From positions 1-64,000 of the forward strand of contig JANPJA010000166.1 in the NCBI GenBank assembly GCA_031425275.1: 64,000 nucleotides of DNA, given 5' to 3'. Below, piece by piece: positions 16,716-26,220 of this stretch (position 1 is its first letter; every line of letters begins with the position of its first letter). A model generated the notes under the pieces. That model saw nothing but the letters and a program-made list of their open reading frames with translations, had not been told where the DNA came from and did no database searches. The position numbers were made by a program, and so were the translations under genes. This DNA is from JAIVGV01 sp031425275 (GTDB lineage: Bacteria > Acidobacteriota > Blastocatellia > Pyrinomonadales > Pyrinomonadaceae).

Positions 16716-18887
16716 TTACTTGATCGTGACGGTCACGCCCGCCCGGCTCGCCACGCCGCCGGCCGTCGTGACGACAACCGCCGCCGCCCCCGCCGCGGTG
16801 CCGTCGGGGATGCGCACGTTGATTTGATCGAGGCCGGGGAAGTCGGTCGCGACGGCGAACTCGACCGCGGCCGCCCGCCCGCCCACCGTCGCCGTCACGG
16901 GCAGAGAGTTGCGCCAGCCCGTGCCGAAGAGCGCGACAATCGAAGCCGCGTTATCGAAGCGCGCCGGCATCTCGCCCGCCGTGTAGCGCATCCCCGAAGC
17001 GAGCAGCGCGACGGCCGGCCCCGTGCCCGATTGGTTGACCGTGAACAGACCGGGGTTGGCGTTCGCCACCGTCACGTCCTCGGCCGCGGCGACGTAGCCG
17101 TCCACCCACACCAGCACGGAGCGCGCGCCCGCGCCGGTCGCGGCGGGCACGTGGATATGGACGCGCGAGTCGTTGAACGACAACACGCGCGCCCGCCGGC
17201 CCTCGACCAACACGACGACCCGCGCGGCGTCGGCGTCGCGCTCGTTAAGACCGTTGCGCCCGCGCGTGAGTCCCGCGCCCGTGATGGTGGCGAGGCCGTC
17301 GCGCGCGGCCGCGCCTTGCAGGCTCGCGCTGTTGCGCATCGCGAGCGTCGAGACGTTGGGGAGCGACGGATCGAAGCCGAAGGCGAGGCCGGAGAGCGCC
17401 TGCGACGTGGGGTTGTCGGCGACGGCGTAGAGCACGTCGTCACGCAAGTAACCGTTGAGCGCGGGGTCGGGGAAGGCGTCGATTGAAGGCGCGCCGCCGT
17501 TGCCGCCCGCGGCGGCGGTGTCGCTCGCGCCGAGCGCGTCCTCGATGACGTAAACCGTGCCCTCGCGATCAACCGTCAGGCCGTGGAAGATCAAGTTGTC
17601 GTCAATCGAGAGTCCTTCGATCGCCACTTCTTCCGCGTCGGCGTAGCCGTTGGCGTTCGTGTCGTAGAGCGCGAGCATGACGACATTCGCGCCGGCCGAG
17701 TGCGTGAAGACGACGCCGCGCGAGTTGGCGGCGACTTCGAGCGGCGAGTCGTTCGAGAACTGGAACGAGTAGTAGGGAGTCGCGTCGAGCGTGTCGGGGA
17801 CGCCGTCGGCGTTGGCGTCGCGCACGACGCGCAATTCGTTCGAGTCGAAGTCGGCGACGAGCAGGTCGCCGTTCGGGAGCAGGGCGAGCGAGTTCGCGTT
17901 GTTGAGCGCGTTGTTGCCGGCGGCGACGAGCGAGCGCGAGAGCGCGGGGTCGAAGCCGTCGCCGGACGCGGAGCGCACGAGCAGGACTATCCCGGCCGTC
18001 GGCTCGTTGTCCGCGTCGTTCGGGTTCGCGTGGTTGTAGTAGCCGCTCGAAGAGACGACGACGAACTCGCGGCCCGCGCGCGAAGTGCCGGCGACGACCG
18101 AGACGGCCGAGGGCAGATCGAAGTCGCGTTCGAGATCGAAGGTCTGCGACGAGTCGCGCCTGAAGTCGCCGTTCGAGTCGCGCCCCGTGACGATGACGCC
18201 GACGGGGATGTCATCGCTGGTTGTGAACGTGCCGCGATCATCGATGGCCGAGAAGACGTGGTAGCGCGTGCCGGTGCGGCCGACGGCCGTGTCGAAGGAG
18301 CCGCCCGCCGTGTCGAAGGTGGCGCGGCTGTCGGCGACGAGGTTGCCGTTCACATCCGCGAACTGCTCGTTCGTGCCCGCGCCGGAAGTGGTGCTGAGCT
18401 GCGAGGTGTGAAGCACGATGCTCATCGAAGTGCCCGGCGGGATGGGCGTCGTGATGACCGCGGGCGCGTCGCCGTTTTTGTCGCGGGCGGGGGCGGGGGA
18501 CTGTCCGTCGTCAACCGACTCATCCACGGGAGGCGTGACGCCGGGCCGGAGAAAAACTTTCTCGCGCGCGGCGGTTCGCGTCGCGCGTGGGCGGCCGAGT
18601 TGGCGCGCCTTCGCGTCGCCGCCGGCGACAACGGCGCGGCCGATTTCGGCGGCGGGGCGCGTCGGGAGCGCAGACTTGCGGCGGAGCGGCGCGCGGCCGT
18701 GCGGGCGCGACGCTTTGTCGAGTGTGTCGGCGTCGGCGGTGCGGGCGCGCTCGGCGCGGCGCACGTCGGGTCGGAGCGTGCGCGGGGAAGGACTCTGCGC
18801 CCCGGTGGCGACGGCCAGCAGGTATGCGCCGAGCGCGACGGCGGCGGCGAGCGCGCAGAGGCGCAGGCCGAAGCGTGCGTAACTCAT
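16716..18887 (-). CDS. Exported beta-propeller-like protein with TIGR03437-type C-terminus
   Basis: 723 aa from ATG 18887, which has AGGAGG nine bases upstream; the open frame further upstream is rejected. The order is a signal peptide (~1-30), a low-complexity Arg/Ala/Pro region, and a propeller-like region with repeated strands such as LALLPNGDLLVADFDSNEL and GLTVDREGTVYVIED. Two calcium-loop-like segments (DANADGVPDTLD and DTNANGYADAEE) are present. The C-terminal ~220 residues match the Solibacter-type TIGR03437 domain (PGLFTVNQSGTGPAVALL, FPGLDQINVRIPDG). Such proteins are exported and of unknown function. It is convergent with the DUF4214 gene. Confidence 0.75.
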   Translation of the reverse strand: MSYARFGLRLCALAAAVALGAYLLAVATGAQSPSPRTLRPDVRRAERARTADADTLDKASRPHGRAPLRRKSALPTRPAAEIGRAVVAGGDAKARQLGRPRATRTAAREKVFLRPGVTPPVDESVDDGQSPAPARDKNGDAPAVITTPIPPGTSMSIVLHTSQLSTTSGAGTNEQFADVNGNLVADSRATFDTAGGSFDTAVGRTGTRYHVFSAIDDRGTFTTSDDIPVGVIVTGRDSNGDFRRDSSQTFDLERDFDLPSAVSVVAGTSRAGREFVVVSSSGYYNHANPNDADNEPTAGIVLLVRSASGDGFDPALSRSLVAAGNNALNNANSLALLPNGDLLVADFDSNELRVVRDANADGVPDTLDATPYYSFQFSNDSPLEVAANSRGVVFTHSAGANVVMLALYDTNANGYADAEEVAIEGLSIDDNLIFHGLTVDREGTVYVIEDALGASDTAAAGGNGGAPSIDAFPDPALNGYLRDDVLYAVADNPTSQALSGLAFGFDPSLPNVSTLAMRNSASLQGAAARDGLATITGAGLTRGRNGLNERDADAARVVVLVEGRRARVLSFNDSRVHIHVPAATGAGARSVLVWVDGYVAAAEDVTVANANPGLFTVNQSGTGPAVALLASGMRYTAGEMPARFDNAASIVALFGTGWRNSLPVTATVGGRAAAVEFAVATDFPGLDQINVRIPDGTAAGAAAVVVTTAGGVASRAGVTVTIK

Positions 18888-19058
18888 TGTCAAAATCCTC
18901 CTTGCTCCGTAACGGGGGCGGCGCGGCCGAGGTCGCGGCGACGTTCGATCAAGGTGCCCCGGTGAGTCGAACGCCGCCGCGCACCTCCCGCGCGAGAGTG
19001 AATGCGGCCGGGCCGTGTTCACTCAAGGCCGTGAGATTATTTCAGTACCGATGCGTCG

Positions 19059-19100
19059 GGGACGGGTCGGCCGCGGTGCGGCTGACGCCCGACCCGTCCC
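19059..19100 (-). terminator. GC hairpin downstream of the FecR/DUF6600 gene
   Basis: GGGACGGGTCGG (19059-19070) pairs perfectly with 19089-19100. It lies just past the stop codon at 19136 on the minus strand. There is no strong T-run, so it may be a Rho-type or processing hairpin. A TAATCT -10-like hexamer for the following gene (18887) lies a little further on. Confidence 0.45.
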
Positions 19101-19135
19101 GGCGGGGGAGTTGGGTTGTGGAGAGAGACGACGGC

Positions 19136-21361
19136 TTAGCGGTTGTCGTTCTTGCCGCGCCCCGGCCGTGATTGCTCGCGCGGCGGGTCGCTCCGCTTCT
19201 CATCTTTCGGCGGGGCGGAACGCTCCTCACGCGGCGGCGGCGGCGACTGCCGTTCTTCGCGAGGCGGCGGCGACGACTGCCGTTCTTCACGCGGAGGCGG
19301 TGCTTGCCTTTCCTCGCGCGGCGGCGGGGCTTGACGCTCCTCGCGCGGCTCAGGCCGCGACTCGCGCGGGGCTTGACGCTCGTAGCGAGGCTCGGGCCGC
19401 GACTCGCGACGTTCCTCCCTCGGCTCCGGGCGGGAGACGGGGCGCGCGGGTCGTTCGTCGTCGCCCGAAGACGGACGCGCGGGCCGCTCGGTGCGGCGGT
19501 TATCATCAACACCGTCGCGGCCATTGCCGTTGTCGTCGCGGCGGCCGTCGCCGTTGTCGCGCTCGACCGGGAGCGTGCGCGAAGTGCCGCGCTTGTTGCC
19601 GGAGTCGGAGTCGGCCGGCGCGCCTTCGTCGGGCCTGCCGGGCCGGACACGGCGCGAGCCGCCGCTCTTCTCGCCGTCGCCGTCGCCGCCGTCGCCGGGC
19701 GTGATGACTGGACGCGCGGGTCTTGCCACCGCGCCGGTCTGACGGCCGGGCCGGTCACTCGACGCGCCGCCGCCGCCGCCGCGCGTGTTGCCGCCGGAAT
19801 CGCCGGGCGCGTCCTTCACGCCCTTGTCGAATCTCGGCTCGCGATTGTTGAAGACGCGTGTGCGGCGCAGTTCATCATCGAGCGCGAGGCCGGGGCGGCG
19901 CGCGGCCGCGCCCGTCGGACGCTCGGCCAGTCTGCGCGGCGCGCCGTCGCTCACGCCCGTCTCGCCGCGTGCGTTTGCGCCGCGAGCTAGCGACGAACGT
20001 CCGCGCGCCCCGTTGGCAATTCCGTCATCGGCGGGGCCGATGGGGAGACGCCCGCGCACCGGCTCGCCCGACAGCGCCCTGCGCGCCAGTTCGCCATCGG
20101 CCGCGTTAGCCCGCGTCGCCCGCTTGCCGAAGTCGCGCACCGGCATTTTGGTGACGGCCCGGAGGTAGATCGGGTTGGTGCGCCGCAGGTGATCGACCTC
20201 GTCGCGGCGCAGGGCGCGCAATTTGTCGGCCCCGACGCTGCGCCGCCAGAAGTTCGAGCGCGGGTCGCGGTGGCGGGAGGAGAGCGGGTACCAGCAGACG
20301 TTCTCGCCGTAAGACGAAGGCACATAGACGAAGGCGACGAGCGCGGGCCGCCACCAACTGCGCCGGCCGTAGCCGACGTAGCCGCGCGGGGCCCAGCACC
20401 AGTAGCCGTTGACATAGACCCAGCGGCCGTAGTGGTACGGGGCCCAGCCCCACGGCTCGTCGCCGACCCACGTCCAGCCGTACTGCGGGAGCCACGACCA
20501 ATGGCCGTAGCGGTACGGAGCCCAGTCGTTGTAGATGTTGATGGTGGTCGGGCGCGGACGCCAGACGTAGCCGTAGTCGCTCGTCTGCACCCAGTCGCCG
20601 TAGGCGTCGAGTTCTTCCGCGCCCCAGACCGAGTCGTCGTAGTAGCGTTCGCGGCCTTCGTAGCGCAGGCGCGAGGCGAGGTAACGCTCGCGCTCGTCGA
20701 TCCACGAGTCCCACGAGTCGGACGAGCGCGCGTCGGTGAAGTCCCATTCGAGATCGCCGCCGCCGCCGCGCGCGGCGAGTTCGGCCGCGCGGCCGTCGCG
20801 CAAGGTGAAGCCGGAGTCCCGCGAATAGATGCGCGCGCGCCCGTCGCCTCTGACGGTGACGCGCACGCCGCCCGTTTGCGCCACGTCCAGACGGTAGAGG
20901 CCGCGCCGCTCGGCGGCGACGGTCGTGCCGGGCGCGTCGATCTCGAAGTACTCGCGATCCTTATCGAAGCGCGCGAGCCGGAGGGTGGCCGTGCCTTCGA
21001 CCAGACTCAGGGCCACGCCCTCGTCGCGCAGGGAGACGACATCGATGGTGGCGTACTCGCCGACGCGGACGAAGTTGCGCGCGTCGATCTGGATTTCGAG
21101 CCGCGCGTCCGCGCCCGTCGCGAGCCGGTCGCCTTCGACGAGCGGGACGTTCAAGGCGGCGCGCTCCCACTTGTCGCTCCCCGAACGTCGCAGACTCACG
21201 TCGCCGCGGATGAGACTCAGGCGCGCGACGCGGGCCGTCTCCTCGTAGCCGTCGTCGTCGTCGGTCGAGCGGCGGTCGTCGTCCGCGGCGAGGGCGACGC
21301 CGGAGAGTGTGAGTAGAAAGAGAAGTGACAGCAGTGAGAGGGCAAGAGACTTGTGGCGCAT
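19136..21361 (-). CDS. Exported FecR-domain protein of the DUF6600 type with a Pro/Arg/Glu-rich tail
   Basis: 741 aa. A signal peptide (~1-25) is followed by a FecR-like domain (~45-190; LVEGDRLATGADARLEIQ, FVRVGEYATIDV). Next comes a Trp/Tyr-rich region (~230-345) with repeats such as YGHWSWLPQYGWTWVGDE, typical of DUF6600 proteins. The last ~350 residues are highly charged, with tandem EERQAPPPRE-like repeats rich in Pro, Arg and Glu, probably disordered and wall- or polyanion-binding. There is no transmembrane segment, so it is not a classical FecR sigma regulator. The GAGCGTCCCC leader has AAGGAG upstream. Function unknown. Confidence 0.75.
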   Translation of the reverse strand: MRHKSLALSLLSLLFLLTLSGVALAADDDRRSTDDDDGYEETARVARLSLIRGDVSLRRSGSDKWERAALNVPLVEGDRLATGADARLEIQIDARNFVRVGEYATIDVVSLRDEGVALSLVEGTATLRLARFDKDREYFEIDAPGTTVAAERRGLYRLDVAQTGGVRVTVRGDGRARIYSRDSGFTLRDGRAAELAARGGGGDLEWDFTDARSSDSWDSWIDERERYLASRLRYEGRERYYDDSVWGAEELDAYGDWVQTSDYGYVWRPRPTTINIYNDWAPYRYGHWSWLPQYGWTWVGDEPWGWAPYHYGRWVYVNGYWCWAPRGYVGYGRRSWWRPALVAFVYVPSSYGENVCWYPLSSRHRDPRSNFWRRSVGADKLRALRRDEVDHLRRTNPIYLRAVTKMPVRDFGKRATRANAADGELARRALSGEPVRGRLPIGPADDGIANGARGRSSLARGANARGETGVSDGAPRRLAERPTGAAARRPGLALDDELRRTRVFNNREPRFDKGVKDAPGDSGGNTRGGGGGASSDRPGRQTGAVARPARPVITPGDGGDGDGEKSGGSRRVRPGRPDEGAPADSDSGNKRGTSRTLPVERDNGDGRRDDNGNGRDGVDDNRRTERPARPSSGDDERPARPVSRPEPREERRESRPEPRYERQAPRESRPEPREERQAPPPREERQAPPPREERQSSPPPREERQSPPPPREERSAPPKDEKRSDPPREQSRPGRGKNDNR

Positions 21362-21703
21362 GGGGACGCTCCTTAAATTTTTGCGAACTGGGCGGACGTG
21401 GCGGACACCGTAGATCGACGGGCGACGAGGCGACCGGGAACGCCTGTCGTTGAACCCGGAGAGAGAAACCGTTTGCGAGGGGTTTCGGTTCTGGGTGACG
21501 GGGCGGGGAGCAAGATGCGTGCCCGCGTCCCGGCGCGGGAGCCGCCGCGAGAGTCGGGTGTGCTTTTAGTGGGAAATTTCTCGTTCGGCCGGGCCGGCCT
21601 TATCCGAGATGGTGCGGGCGGGACACGGTTTCGTATGCGCGGGCGTCCAAAAAAACTTTCCGCGCGGTCAAAAAAAAATGCGCAAGGACAGAAAAAAGTT
21701 TTC

Positions 21704-21735
21704 GCCTCAAGTTTTTCTCAAGTCCGATTCTTATT
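21704..21735 (+). promoter_or_regulatory. CTCAAG direct-repeat promoter (two repeats)
   Basis: CTCAAG at 21704-21709 and 21715-21720, exactly 11 bp apart, then 9 nt, then TATTAT (21730-21735) as a -10. Phased A-tracts lie upstream. The geometry is the same as at 25197-25239 and 27574-27616. Two helical-turn-spaced repeats replacing the -35 box are typical of PhoB/OmpR-family activators. Confidence 0.65.
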
Positions 21736-21741
21736 ATCGCC

Positions 21742-22057
21742 ACAGTGACGGCGGCGGCGCGGCCGGGCGCGAGCGGACGAACAGGCTCGGGGGTTTGATT
21801 GACGCGCGCGAGAACTTGGGGCGGGCGGCGTCCGCCGTCATTGAAAATTTAAGTTTGCGAAGGCCGCTAGACCACTCGCGATGCTCCAAAACACGGCACA
21901 GGCTTGGGCCGTTTAGGGTGGAGAGCAGAAAACGGCGAGCGGTCTCTAAGGCGTTCCCCGTCATTGATGCGCGTCAGCACAGGGGGATGACGGGCGACGC
22001 CGCCTTCGCAAATATGGCCGCCGGGGTTGGGGGACTTCCGGCGGCCATTTTCTTTTT
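21742..22057 (+). ncRNA. Candidate noncoding transcript between regulated promoter and intrinsic terminator
   Basis: The predicted start site is about 21742, after the -10 at 21730-21735, and the end is the T-run of the hairpin at 22014-22057. The ~315 nt between have no convincing ORF but contain self-complementary segments, for example TGACGGCGG near the 5' end against CCGCCGTCA at about 21830-21840. It could be a small RNA or an attenuated leader of the TonB receptor gene. It is inferred from the sequence signals alone. Confidence 0.35.
22014..22057 (+). terminator. Rho-independent terminator upstream of the TonB receptor gene
   Basis: ATGGCCGCCGG (22014-22024) pairs perfectly with CCGGCGGCCAT (22038-22048) over 11 bp with a 13-nt loop, followed by TTTCTTTTT. 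It lies 180 nt before ATG 22235 and could end the upstream transcript or act as an attenuator. Confidence 0.75.
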
Positions 22058-22234
22058 ACGGCCCGCCGCTTGCTCGCTCGGAATGATTTTTTCGACGGCG
22101 GGTCACGAGCCACATCAAAGGATGGCAGGGCCGGCCGCGCGACGCGCGCCCCGCGCGGCCGACCGACATGGGTTGTCGCCGGCTGCGACAAAGTCTAATC
22201 TCTACTTGAATCGAACCACGGAGTTTTTAAAAAA

Positions 22235-25039
22235 ATGCAGCCCGGCAAACGCCTCTCGGCCCTGTCCTCCCTCGCGCTCTCTTTGCTGATTTTGTTCGCG
22301 CCCGCCGCCGCCGCGGCCTCCTCCGCGGCGCGGCAAGATTCGCGCGGCTCGATCGCGGGGACGGTCACGGACGCGGGCGGCGCGGCCGTCTCGGGGGCGA
22401 AGGTCTGGCTCGTCAACTCGCAGCAGGCCCAGATTCGCACGGCCGAGACGGACGCCGACGGCGGCTTCGGGTTCGCCGACGTTCATCCCGGCTCTTACGA
22501 GATTCGCGCCGAGGGCGTGGGCTTCGACACGCGGCGCGTCCCCGTCACGGTCGCCGGCGGCGCGACCACCGACGCGGCGGTGGTGCTCGAAGTCGCGGGC
22601 GTGGCCGAAGAGATCACGGTCACGGCCGAGACCGGTCTGGCGCAGGACAAGGATCGCGTCGCGCAGCAGATCAACGTCATCCCGGAGCGCGCCATCCAGC
22701 AGCGCGCCACGGCCGTGCTGGCGCAGGTCGCGGAAGAAGAGGTCGGCGTCTCGATGCAGCGCACGAGTCCGACCGTCGGCGCGGTGCTGGTGCGCGGCTT
22801 AACCGAGGTCGGCGTCTATGTGGACGGCGTCCGCTACACCCAATCGACGCAGCGCGGCGGCATCAACACCTTCTTCAACTTGAACGAGCCGACCAGCTTG
22901 CGCGCCGTCGAGATTCAGCGCGGGCCAAACACCGCGCAGTACGGCTCGGACGGACTCGGCGGGACGGTGCAACTCGTCTCCCGCCAAGCCGAGTTCGGCT
23001 TCGACCGCCCCGAGACGCACGGCGAGCTTTCGACCTACTTCTCCAGCGCCGACCTCTCCGTCGGCAGCAATTTGTTGACGGCTTACGGGACGAAGCGGTT
23101 CGGCCTGCTCTTCAACGTCAACGCCCGCCGCATCAACACCACGCGCCCCGGCCGGGGCATCGACTCGCACTCGGCCATCACGCGCTTCCTCGGCCTGCCC
23201 TCGAACGTCGCGGGCGATGATCGCCTGACCGACACGGCCTTCACGCAGTACGGCGGAACAATTCACGCCAACTACTCCGTGAGCGACACGCAGCAGTTCG
23301 TCTTCCGCTACCAGCGTTCGCATCAGGACGGCGGCAAGCGTTACGACCAGACGCTCGGCGGCGACGGCAACCTCGTCGCCGACTTGCGCAACCTCCAACT
23401 CGACTTCTTCTACGGCCGCTACATCCGGCAGGGCTTCGGCTTCTTCGATAACTTGTCCATGACCGCGTCCTTCCTCGCCCAGCGCGAGGAGCGCGTTAAT
23501 CAGGGCGGGCAGGGGAACCCGCTCGCCGCCGTCACGCACGACCGCGAGCGCACCACCACCCAAGGCTTCAGCTTCTTCCTCGACAAGCAACTCCCTCACC
23601 GCAACAGCTTCCTCTTCGGCGGCGACATCTATTACGACAAGGTCGGCGCGAACTCCTACAACTTCGAGCCGCGCGCGAGCGACCCGACGACGGGCACGGT
23701 CTCCATCGTCCGGCCCCGCGTCCCCGACGGCTCGCGCTACATCCTCGCCGGCCTCTACGTGCAAGACGCCTTCGAGCCTATCCAGAACCGGCTGCGCGTG
23801 AGCGGCGCGCTCCGCTACAACGTCGGCTCGTACCGCGCGCGCGCGGCCGATGCGCCCGTCGTCGCGGGGCAGCCACTCTTCCCCGACGACTCTTTGCGCG
23901 CCGGCGACTTCTCGGGGCGCGTCGGCGCGGTGGGCACGCTGTACAAAGGCTTCAACGTCGCCTTCAACTACAGCCGTGGTTTCCGCTCGCCCAACATCAC
24001 CACGCTCGGCTCGCTCGGCCTCGTCGGCGTCGGCTTTCAAGTCTCGCCCGCGACCGCGCGCACGCTCGGCGGCTTCATCGGCACGACCGCCGACACCAAC
24101 GCCGTCTCGACGGGCGTCCCCGTCGGCGGCATCTCGTCCGAGACGAGTAACAACTACGACCTGAGCTTCCGCTACCGTCGGGGCCGCTTCGACACGGAAC
24201 TGTCCACCTTCCTCATCGACTACAACGACGCCATCGTCCGTCAGGCCCTCGTCCTGCCGCAGGGCGCGATCGGGCTTCAACTCGGCAGCCAGCGCGTCGT
24301 CGAGCAGCGCGCGAGCGGCATCGTCTTCGTCGATATCGCGCCGACCACGCCCGTCCTCATCCAGACCAACTTCGGCGGCACGCGCCTCAAAGGTCTTGAG
24401 TACGAACTGGACATCCGCCTGACGAAACAACTGAGCTTCGGCGGCAACTACTCTTACATCTACGCGGCCGACCGCGCCACGGGCGCGCCGCCCAACCTCG
24501 GCGGCGGCGGCATCCCCCCGCAGATGGGTTTCCTGCGCCTGCGCTACCAGCCCGGCGGGCGCAGCTTTTGGATCGAAGGCTACTCGACGCTGGCCGGCCG
24601 TCAGACCAGACTCTCGACGCTCGACCTCGCCGACCGACGCACGGGCGGCGCTCGCTCGCGCGCGCAGATTCAAAACTTCTTCCGGCGCGGCGCGTGCGTG
24701 CGCGGACTCACCACGCCCGGCCCCACGGGCCAGTGCAACACGGCGGGCGGCCGCCTCGTCGCCACGGGTGAGACGCTCGCCGGGGTGCAGAACCGTCTGC
24801 TCCCCGTCGGCACGACTGTTAACGGCGTCTTCGTCTCGAACGACCAGACGGCCGTCCCGCTGTTCACGGCCATCCCCGGCTACGGCCTCGTCAACCTTCG
24901 CGGCGGCTGGCGCTTCAGCGAGTCGCAGGAAGTGACCTTCGACTTCGAGAACATCGCCGACAAGAGCCACCGCGCGCCGGGCTGGGGCATCGACGGGCCG
25001 GGCCGCGCCGTCACGGCCCGCTATCAGATTCGGTTTTAG
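22235..25039 (+). CDS. TonB-dependent outer-membrane receptor with N-terminal carboxypeptidase-regulatory-like domain
   Basis: 934 aa. A signal peptide (~1-30) is followed by a CarboxypepD_reg-like domain (~33-115; SIAGTVTDAGGAAVSGAKVW) and a plug domain (~130-240; VLVRGLTEVGVYVDGVRY, RGPNTAQYGSDGLGGTVQL). A ~690-aa beta-barrel ends in RYQIRF with the terminal Phe needed for outer-membrane assembly. Such receptors import siderophores, heme, cobalamin or glycans using TonB-ExbBD. The substrate cannot be read from the sequence. There is no adjacent ABC transporter or Fur box. A short GGAG is the only ribosome binding site. A regulated promoter and terminator lie upstream. Confidence 0.88.
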   Translation: MQPGKRLSALSSLALSLLILFAPAAAAASSAARQDSRGSIAGTVTDAGGAAVSGAKVWLVNSQQAQIRTAETDADGGFGFADVHPGSYEIRAEGVGFDTRRVPVTVAGGATTDAAVVLEVAGVAEEITVTAETGLAQDKDRVAQQINVIPERAIQQRATAVLAQVAEEEVGVSMQRTSPTVGAVLVRGLTEVGVYVDGVRYTQSTQRGGINTFFNLNEPTSLRAVEIQRGPNTAQYGSDGLGGTVQLVSRQAEFGFDRPETHGELSTYFSSADLSVGSNLLTAYGTKRFGLLFNVNARRINTTRPGRGIDSHSAITRFLGLPSNVAGDDRLTDTAFTQYGGTIHANYSVSDTQQFVFRYQRSHQDGGKRYDQTLGGDGNLVADLRNLQLDFFYGRYIRQGFGFFDNLSMTASFLAQREERVNQGGQGNPLAAVTHDRERTTTQGFSFFLDKQLPHRNSFLFGGDIYYDKVGANSYNFEPRASDPTTGTVSIVRPRVPDGSRYILAGLYVQDAFEPIQNRLRVSGALRYNVGSYRARAADAPVVAGQPLFPDDSLRAGDFSGRVGAVGTLYKGFNVAFNYSRGFRSPNITTLGSLGLVGVGFQVSPATARTLGGFIGTTADTNAVSTGVPVGGISSETSNNYDLSFRYRRGRFDTELSTFLIDYNDAIVRQALVLPQGAIGLQLGSQRVVEQRASGIVFVDIAPTTPVLIQTNFGGTRLKGLEYELDIRLTKQLSFGGNYSYIYAADRATGAPPNLGGGGIPPQMGFLRLRYQPGGRSFWIEGYSTLAGRQTRLSTLDLADRRTGGARSRAQIQNFFRRGACVRGLTTPGPTGQCNTAGGRLVATGETLAGVQNRLLPVGTTVNGVFVSNDQTAVPLFTAIPGYGLVNLRGGWRFSESQEVTFDFENIADKSHRAPGWGIDGPGRAVTARYQIRF

Positions 25040-25042
25040 GAA

Positions 25043-25186
25043 GCGGTTAGCGGTTAGCTGTTAGCTGTTAGCCAGACAAGAAGACGGGGGCGGTTCAATC
25101 GAGCCGCCCCCGCCTTTATTTTTCCGGTCACGCCTAACGGCTAACAGCTAACCGCTAACCGCTAACCGCTATTAGCTAACCGCTTC
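25043..25186. repeat. Heptamer array, terminator hairpin and inverted heptamer array
   Basis: Starting 4 nt after the TonB receptor stop, tandem (GCTGTTA/GCGGTTA) units (25043-25073) are followed by a hairpin (25086-25111) and then complementary (TAACAGC/TAACCGC) units (25131-25186). The hairpin stem GGGGGCGG with inner TTCAATCGAG is followed by TTTATTTTT (25114-25122), a good intrinsic terminator. The same composite lies at 34171-34331. Confidence 0.8.
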
Positions 25187-25196
25187 TTTTCCCCTC

Positions 25197-25239
25197 CTCA
25201 AGTATTCCTCAAGTATTTCTCAAGCCGCCTCGCTAATCT
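25197..25239 (+). promoter_or_regulatory. CTCAAG direct-repeat promoter (three repeats)
   Basis: CTCAAG at 25197, 25208 and 25219, each 11 bp apart, is followed after 9 nt by TAATCT (25234-25239) as the -10. The start site should be near 25246, about 105 nt before ATG 25352. No separate -35 box is needed if an activator binds the repeats. Confidence 0.7.
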
Positions 25240-25351
25240 GCGCATGTTCTGAGAGACGTTCGCCAGTGACGCCGGTTTATCGCGGGAGTTGATTCTCGTC
25301 CGGCAAGACCCCTGACCGAAGCGCATCATGCCGTCAAAGGAGATTAAGAAA

Positions 25352-26092
25352 ATGGCTCGCTTGAGAAAATACATCTTGGCAATCGCCACCGTCTTCGCCC
25401 TCGGGCTGGCGGCGGCCGTACCGGCCGACGCCGCCCCGCTCGTGTTCGCCGAGCGCACGACCTTCAACACGTCCGCAGGCTCGACCAGCACCGTCGATTT
25501 CAACTCGGCCGTGGCCAACAACGGCTTCGACAGCTCGCTCACCTTCGCGGGCATCCAGTTCTCTTACGTGGGCCCGACCGCCGGCTCGCCCGATCCCGGC
25601 GTCGGCGTCGTCAACGCCCCGGGCTACGGCACGACCAACAACGCCCTCGGCATTAACGCGCCGAACACATTCGCGACGGTCAGCCTGATAATCACGCCGA
25701 CGACCGGCACGCGCGCCTTCGGCTTCGACTTTAAGGGGAGCAACTCGTCGCAGGTCAGCACCGTCTCGGCCGCCAGCTACACGCTGACGATTAACTTCGC
25801 CGACAACACCTCGTTGATCACGACGATCACGAACCCCGCCTTCAACACCTTCAGCTTCTTCGGGTTCACGTCCGACGTGGACATCCTCTCGCTGTCGATT
25901 GCGACGAACAACGGCGGGCAGCCGCTCCTCGACAACGTGAGCTTCGGCCCGGCCGCGGCCCCGGCGGAAGTGCCCGAGCCGGCGACGATGATCCTCTTCG
26001 GCACGGGCCTCGCCGGCCTCGCCTCCATGGCACGCAAACGCCGCCTGCGCGGGCTCTCCTCCGAGTCGGAAGACGAGTCGCCCGAAGCGTGA
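25352..26092 (+). CDS. PEP-CTERM sorting-domain protein
   Basis: 246 aa from ATG 25352, with AAAGGAG upstream. An Arg/Lys-flanked signal peptide (ending VPADA) is followed by a beta-rich Thr/Ser/Asn-rich body with no catalytic motif. The C-terminal sorting signal is VPEPATMILFGTGLAGLASM followed by an ARKRRLRG basic tail. PEP-CTERM proteins are processed by exosortase and are often biofilm or matrix components; no exosortase gene lies in this window. The strong CTCAAG promoter precedes it. The small zinc-finger gene and a second PEP-CTERM gene follow on the same strand. Confidence 0.88.
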   Translation: MARLRKYILAIATVFALGLAAAVPADAAPLVFAERTTFNTSAGSTSTVDFNSAVANNGFDSSLTFAGIQFSYVGPTAGSPDPGVGVVNAPGYGTTNNALGINAPNTFATVSLIITPTTGTRAFGFDFKGSNSSQVSTVSAASYTLTINFADNTSLITTITNPAFNTFSFFGFTSDVDILSLSIATNNGGQPLLDNVSFGPAAAPAEVPEPATMILFGTGLAGLASMARKRRLRGLSSESEDESPEA

Positions 26093-26220
26093 GCGCGAGT
26101 CGGTCGGGGGCCGCGCGCGCTAGTTTGCCCACGGGCGCGCGCGGGGCATCCGCCGCCGCCGATTGCTCGTGTTACGGAGTGCCGAAGAATTTGTCAGCCA
26201 AGCCGAAAGGAGTCCCCGTC

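Larger units (their letters stand above)
21362..22234 (+). promoter_or_regulatory. 873-bp intergenic region: A-tracts, CTCAAG promoter, hairpins, leader of the TonB receptor
   Basis: It lies between divergent genes. It contains phased A-tracts (about 21649, 21668 and 21690), the CTCAAG-repeat promoter at 21704-21735, a candidate untranslated transcript to 22057, and the short leader before ATG 22235 (GGAG about 11 nt upstream). I see no credible protein gene. I looked for cobalamin and TPP riboswitch motifs and found none. Confidence 0.5.

Noticed and set aside
16716..19022. Extension of the TIGR03437 gene to 19022
   Set aside because: The added 45 residues are basic and lack a ribosome binding site, whereas AGGAGG nine bases before ATG 18887 and an immediate signal peptide mark the true start.
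21362..22234. Cobalamin or TPP riboswitch before the TonB receptor
   Set aside because: The expected conserved boxes are not visible; only a plain terminator hairpin is supported.
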